Origin: Rikenellaceae bacterium
GTDB lineage: Bacteria > Bacteroidota > Bacteroidia > Bacteroidales > Rikenellaceae
Reading direction: 5' to 3'
Assembly (NCBI GenBank): GCA_021203585.1
Contig: JAJQAW010000175.1
Location: forward strand, 1 to 16,052
DNA: 16,052 bases
Part shown: piece by piece, positions 12,844-16,052 of the stretch
How the letters are laid out: each line of letters opens with the position of its first letter
How positions within the stretch are numbered: position 1 is the stretch's first letter
Program-made: the position numbers and the translations under genes
The notes under the pieces: model-generated
Told to the model about the DNA's origin: nothing
Databases searched by the model: none
What the model saw: only the letters and a program-made list of their open reading frames with translations

Positions 12844-13849
12844 GCTCGCCGGGATGCCGGAAAAGCCGAAGTGGGACAATACAAGCAGGCTGTAGAGCGC
12901 GACTTTTATTTTGCAGCCAAACCGTCCCCCGGCGCGCGGGAAGTGGAAGTAGTGGTCACCGACCGTTTCGGCAATCGGTACGGAGAAAAAATCCCGCTGC
13001 GGGCGGTCGAGGTACAAGCACACCGGGGAGGCATGGGATTATGGCCGGAAAACACGATCCAGGCGATGTTGAATGCCGTCCGGATGGGGGTCCATACGCT
13101 CGAAATGGATCTACAAATCACCCGCGACAACCGGGTAGTAGTCTGTCACGATCCGGTACTGAGCTGGCGGTATGCCAGCCGCCCGGACGGACGGCCGGTG
13201 GAAAAAGATTCGGACCGCTTTGTGCTCTATCATATGAAATACGATTCCTTGCGCCGTTTCGATGTCGGCACCGGAATCCATCCGAATTTTCCCGATCAAG
13301 AAAAAACGGCGGCCCACATCCCCTTGCTCTCCACGCTGATCGATGCCGTGGAAAGCTATACCCGTGAGAACAACCTGTCTCCGGTCCATTACAACATCGA
13401 AATCAAATCTTCCGAAACGGGTGAAGCGGAGGGAATCGTCCCTGATTATAAGCACTATACAGACCTGGTCATGCAAGTATTGACGGCCAAAAATCTCGGA
13501 AGCCGGCTGTTGGTGCAGTGTTCCGATGTCCGGACCCTGGATTACCTGCACCGCCATTATCCGCAGGTCCGACTGGCTTATCTGATTGCGGCGGATAAGA
13601 GCGATTTCGAAGCCAATATGTCCATGCTCTCTTTTACACCGGAGTGTTACAGCCCCAACCATTCGCTGGTCGATCAGACGTTGGTCGATCGCTGCCGCCG
13701 TCGGGGAATGACCCTGATACCCTGGACGGTCGATCAAAGCGAGGAGACGCAGCGGTTGGTGGAGCTGCAGGTGGACGGCATCATTACCAATTATCCGGAT
13801 CGATTGTTAAAAATAACTCGGAAAATACTAACCAATTAAGCAAGAAAAT

Positions 13850-15157
13850 ATGAAACCTACCCCTAAGGGAAACCAGAAAAAAAGAGAATGGGCGCTCGCA
13901 GCGCTGTTGCTTCCCGCCTTGCTGTTTACAGCCTGCAACCCCGACGATAAACCCTCCGGAGATCCGGAATTCCGGTTCGAGACGGGTATTTCGGGCATCA
14001 CAGTGGCCGCAGTGGATACGGAAGCGAAATTTGTCATCCGATCGAACCGGGATTGGGAGTTTCAAGCGGATGGAGAGGAATATTGGCTGACCATTTTTCC
14101 GGCCGTTGGCTCGGACGACGGCATCATCAAAGTTTCCTTCACGGAGAACACCCTCTTTGAAGACCGTTCGGCATTTTTCCAGGTATTGGTCCACGGTCAA
14201 CCGCACGCCGATACCCTCTTACGCATTACGCAACGATCGGTCATCCCGCAGCTCAGCTTTCCGAAAGTTTCGGAAGGGAGGCTGAAAGCGTCCAAATGGG
14301 GAAATACCTTAGCCGTAGAAATCAGCGCCAATGTGGATTGGGTAGCCGCTATCGAGCCTTCAGGGCCCGGAGAAAGTTTCGATTGGGTAACCGTCGATGC
14401 CGAACAAACGGCGCCGAGCTCATTGGTGATCCGCGTGGAGGAGGTGCCGGAAGGGATGGAAGAAGAACAGGAGCGCAGCGTGATTGTTCGCCTTACGGCG
14501 CCGGATTTCCCGCAAGTGGATACCTGCTTTACCATTTACCAGGTGAATTCTCCTCCGGTCGAAGGACTACCGCAAACCTGGACCCTGACGTTGCTGGGCA
14601 GCGAACAGGAACGGGCGGAGCTGTGGCTAAGCGAACAAAAAATTTATCCGGATGATACGGAACAAGCGTGGATCCAATGGGTGAAAGGGCCGAATCCGGG
14701 AGTAGATGAAATCGAAACTTCTTACGATGTCAGTAATTCGGACCCTCGAGTGAGTTGCGGACGGGAAGGGGATGCGTGGATGATCGTTGTGCCTGTGAAA
14801 AACGGAAATGAGAACCAACCGGTGAGAATCAGCGGACAACTTCGTAGTTCTGGAGCCGGCGTTGCCTGGTATTATTTCCAGTATTCCACCGACGGTCAAA
14901 ACTGGACGACGGTCGACCCTACCGTATACACCTTTGACAGCGGGGTGCAAGTGGACCACACTGAAGGGATTATGTGTCGGGACGGTTCAGCCTATTGGCC
15001 CTTTGAAAAAACAGTGGTCATCGAACAGGAAGTGCAAGAGGGAAACTATTACTTCCGGTTATTGGTAACCACCGACGTTACCCAAAACGGAACTTCCACC
15101 CCCTCTACTACCGGTACCGCGAGGCTTGCCCGGCTCCTGAGCGTTGAAGAATTGTAG
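13850..15157 (+). CDS. BACON-domain surface lipoprotein
   Basis: A 435-residue lipoprotein: a long basic N-terminus (KGNQKKREW), a hydrophobic core and the lipobox LFTAC with Cys29. CNPDD follows; acidic residues just after the Cys resemble the surface-export signals of Bacteroidetes lipoproteins. Two BACON-like domains follow, about 48-128 (FVIRSNRDWEFQADG, then WLTIFPAVG and LLRITQ) and 133-232 (LAVEISANVDWVAAIEPS, then FDWVTVD and TCFTIYQ). The last 200 residues form a separate domain I cannot name with confidence, with GVAWYYFQYSTDGQNWTTV as its best marker. BACON domains are linked to ligand binding or spacing in Sus loci, so a SusE/SusF-like accessory role fits. It starts 11 nt after the fusion gene and is the last, and only undamaged, gene of the operon. 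Confidence 0.8.
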   Translation: MKPTPKGNQKKREWALAALLLPALLFTACNPDDKPSGDPEFRFETGISGITVAAVDTEAKFVIRSNRDWEFQADGEEYWLTIFPAVGSDDGIIKVSFTENTLFEDRSAFFQVLVHGQPHADTLLRITQRSVIPQLSFPKVSEGRLKASKWGNTLAVEISANVDWVAAIEPSGPGESFDWVTVDAEQTAPSSLVIRVEEVPEGMEEEQERSVIVRLTAPDFPQVDTCFTIYQVNSPPVEGLPQTWTLTLLGSEQERAELWLSEQKIYPDDTEQAWIQWVKGPNPGVDEIETSYDVSNSDPRVSCGREGDAWMIVVPVKNGNENQPVRISGQLRSSGAGVAWYYFQYSTDGQNWTTVDPTVYTFDSGVQVDHTEGIMCRDGSAYWPFEKTVVIEQEVQEGNYYFRLLVTTDVTQNGTSTPSTTGTARLARLLSVEEL

Positions 15158-15177
15158 TTTCCCGAATTCTTATCCCG

Positions 15178-15209
15178 AAGAGCTGCTTGCTGTTAGGCAG
15201 CTCTTTTTT
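15178..15209 (+). terminator. Rho-independent terminator of the Sus-type operon
   Basis: AAGAGCTGC (15178-15186) pairs with GCAGCTCTT (15197-15205), loop of ten bases, followed by a T run to 15209. It lies 20 nt after the lipoprotein stop codon. Confidence 0.85.
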
Positions 15210-15442
15210 GATGAAGAAAGACAGATGAAAGCCATGCAGCCCGTAAATTCCGGGTTTTGGATTCCTGATCTCTGTCCGTCCGCCGGAGATCGGGATCGGG
15301 GCAAATCCCCGGGACCGCGCCTGTTCAAGAGTTTTTCCGCTCCGCTCCTTTCGCCCCCTGCCGAATAGCGTGCATGCGGTCGATCATAGCGAAAGTGCAT
15401 TTGCCTGATCCTATGACCACGAAAGCCCGGATAGATGCATAG
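15210..15442. other. Intergenic stretch with no recognisable gene
   Basis: Bounded by a + strand terminator on the left and a - strand terminator on the right, so probably little transcribed. Short frames on both strands give low-complexity, Arg/Ser/Pro-rich peptides without family resemblance. I see no tRNA, repeat or insertion-sequence end. Confidence 0.5.
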
Positions 15443-15469
15443 AAAAAAGGCTATCCGATCCGGATAGCC
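15443..15469 (-). terminator. Rho-independent terminator, secG strand
   Basis: On the - strand GGCTATCCG pairs with CGGATAGCC around a three-base loop (15449-15469) and is followed by six T (15448-15443). The + strand lacks a T tract after the hairpin, so it works for leftward transcripts, most likely secG, whose stop is about 235 nt upstream. Confidence 0.8.
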
Positions 15470-15703
15470 CTATACTTTCTAAATTCTGCCGACGGTAAAG
15501 TCCGTTCACCGATACTCGCCGAAGACACTCCCGGACCGGCATTTAGTGCGGGACATGGACCCGGTTCTACCACCCCAGTCCTACCGGACATCCCGGTTAC
15601 TTTTCTGATTGACAAGTTCTCCTCTCCCGCTTCGAATTCAATCCCTTTCCGCGGCAGCGTGCGGGTATGCACCGACACCGATGGGTGCAGAGTTTTACCC
15701 GAC
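15470..15703 (-). other. Long secG 3' region, no convincing coding sequence
   Basis: About 235 nt lie between the secG stop and its terminator. A 103-codon frame overlapping the secG end is Arg/Ser/Pro/Gly-rich and unlike any protein I know. A small hairpin, TGCACC (15668-15673) with GGTGCA (15684-15689), sits near the secG end. The stretch could be an untranslated tail or hold a small RNA, but I cannot name one. Confidence 0.35.
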
Positions 15704-16051
15704 TTATTCTTCTCCTTCCTCTGCGGTAGGAGCTTCCGGAGCCGGCACGATCGGCAATTCAAACGACTGCGTTCCTTCTACCGACTGCTGAATGGTTTGT
15801 TCCAGGGCTGATTTACTCGCGTTGATATCTCCTTTGGGGATACTCATCGTTGCGGCCAAGCTTAATACCACAATGGCAATGGCCAAACCCCAGGTAAATT
15901 TTTCCAGGATATCGGCCGTTTGTCGCACCCCCATCACCTGGTTGGATGCGCCGAAATTGGCCGCCATACCGCTCTTCGGACTCTGAGCCAAAACAGTCAA
16001 AATCATCAGCACGCAGGCAATCAGGATCAGGATCACAATAAATGTATACAT
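15704..16051 (-). CDS. secG: Protein translocase subunit SecG
   Basis: SecG is the small inner-membrane subunit of the SecYEG channel and aids SecA-driven protein export. The 115-residue chain starts MYTFIVILILIACVLMILTV, the first transmembrane helix. The family signature loop follows (LAQSPKSGMAANFGASNQVMGV), then ADILEKFTWGLAIAIVVLSLAATM with the second helix at about 52-71. The C-terminal tail is Pro/Glu-rich (VPAPEAPTAEEGEE), a length and style usual in Bacteroidetes SecG. The ATG at 16051 lies one base from the window edge, so its promoter and upstream neighbour are not visible. Confidence 0.95.
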   Translation of the reverse strand: MYTFIVILILIACVLMILTVLAQSPKSGMAANFGASNQVMGVRQTADILEKFTWGLAIAIVVLSLAATMSIPKGDINASKSALEQTIQQSVEGTQSFELPIVPAPEAPTAEEGEE

Positions 16052-16052
16052 T

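Larger units (their letters stand above)
11605..13839 (+). pseudogene. Metallophosphoesterase-GDPD fusion, secreted, two in-frame stops
   Basis: One frame of 744 codons encodes two phosphoesterases. ATG 11605 gives the signal peptide MIKRVFFLALLLAVFTAGWA; an in-frame ATG at 11593 overlaps the susD stop. Residues 25-100 resemble the N-terminal domain of Bacteroidetes calcineurin-like phosphoesterases. The metal-binding set follows: ADPQ (Asp114), GDIVWD (Asp155), GNHD (Asn184, His185), AHS (His263) and GHTH (294-296). The family's C-terminal domain follows to VTDRFGNRYGEKI. It runs without a break into a glycerophosphodiester phosphodiesterase: HRGG (His473), WPENT, LEMDLQ (Glu500, Asp502) and CHDP (His515), through DGIITNYPDRL at the end. 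Stops TAA (codon 230) and TAG (codon 413) interrupt the first enzyme and its C-terminal domain; no active-site motif is lost. The likely role is periplasmic phosphodiester then phosphomonoester hydrolysis. Substrate unknown. Confidence 0.85.

Noticed and set aside
12871..13839. GDPD as an independent gene with its own start
   Set aside because: No signal peptide or start context appears before the domain, and the preceding residues complete the phosphoesterase C-terminal domain.
15240..15440. Possible tRNA or structured RNA in the GC-rich intergenic stretch
   Set aside because: Short complementary pieces exist, but no cloverleaf, T-arm sequence or known RNA core could be found on either strand.
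15451..15762. 103-codon - strand frame overlapping the end of secG
   Set aside because: Composition is unlike a real protein, it overlaps secG in another frame, and it runs into the terminator hairpin.

Overview
The window looks like a chromosomal segment of a Bacteroidales bacterium. The evidence is a SusC/SusD pair, lipoproteins with Bacteroidetes-type lipoboxes, TAnnTTTG promoter elements, no obvious Shine-Dalgarno sequences and a large single-chain pyruvate:ferredoxin oxidoreductase. Roughly balanced base composition and an anaerobic enzyme set would fit a gut genus such as Alistipes or a relative, but that placement is inference.

Layout: (1) 2-292, + strand, the tail of an unrecognised gene, ending at a strong convergent hairpin terminator (297-332). 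(2) 348-3896, - strand, a complete nifJ with its own promoter at about 3962. (3) 4209-6119, + strand, a lipoprotein zinc metalloprotease with two related C-terminal beta-type repeats, followed by a good terminator. (4) 6315-15209, + strand, one Sus-type operon: promoter, leader of about 320 nt, susC, susD, a metallophosphoesterase-GDPD fusion and a BACON lipoprotein, closed by a terminator at 15178-15209. Gaps between these genes are 8-11 nt. (5) 15210-15703, no convincing gene, with a - strand terminator at 15443-15469. (6) 15704-16051, - strand, secG.

The main point of interest is the Sus-type operon. Its enzyme joins a calcineurin-type phosphoesterase to a glycerophosphodiester phosphodiesterase in one secreted chain. 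With an outer-membrane SusC/SusD importer and a BACON surface lipoprotein, this suggests a locus for capturing phosphodiester-containing ligands, not a plain polysaccharide. No glycoside hydrolase is present in the window.

Three of the four operon genes are broken as written. susC has a +1 frameshift near 7680. susD has TGA exactly at the lipobox cysteine codon. The fusion gene has an in-frame TAA (12292) and TAG (12841). Reading through these sites restores full-length, motif-complete proteins, so the lesions are either very recent or assembly errors. Flanking genes (nifJ, protease, BACON lipoprotein, secG) are intact.
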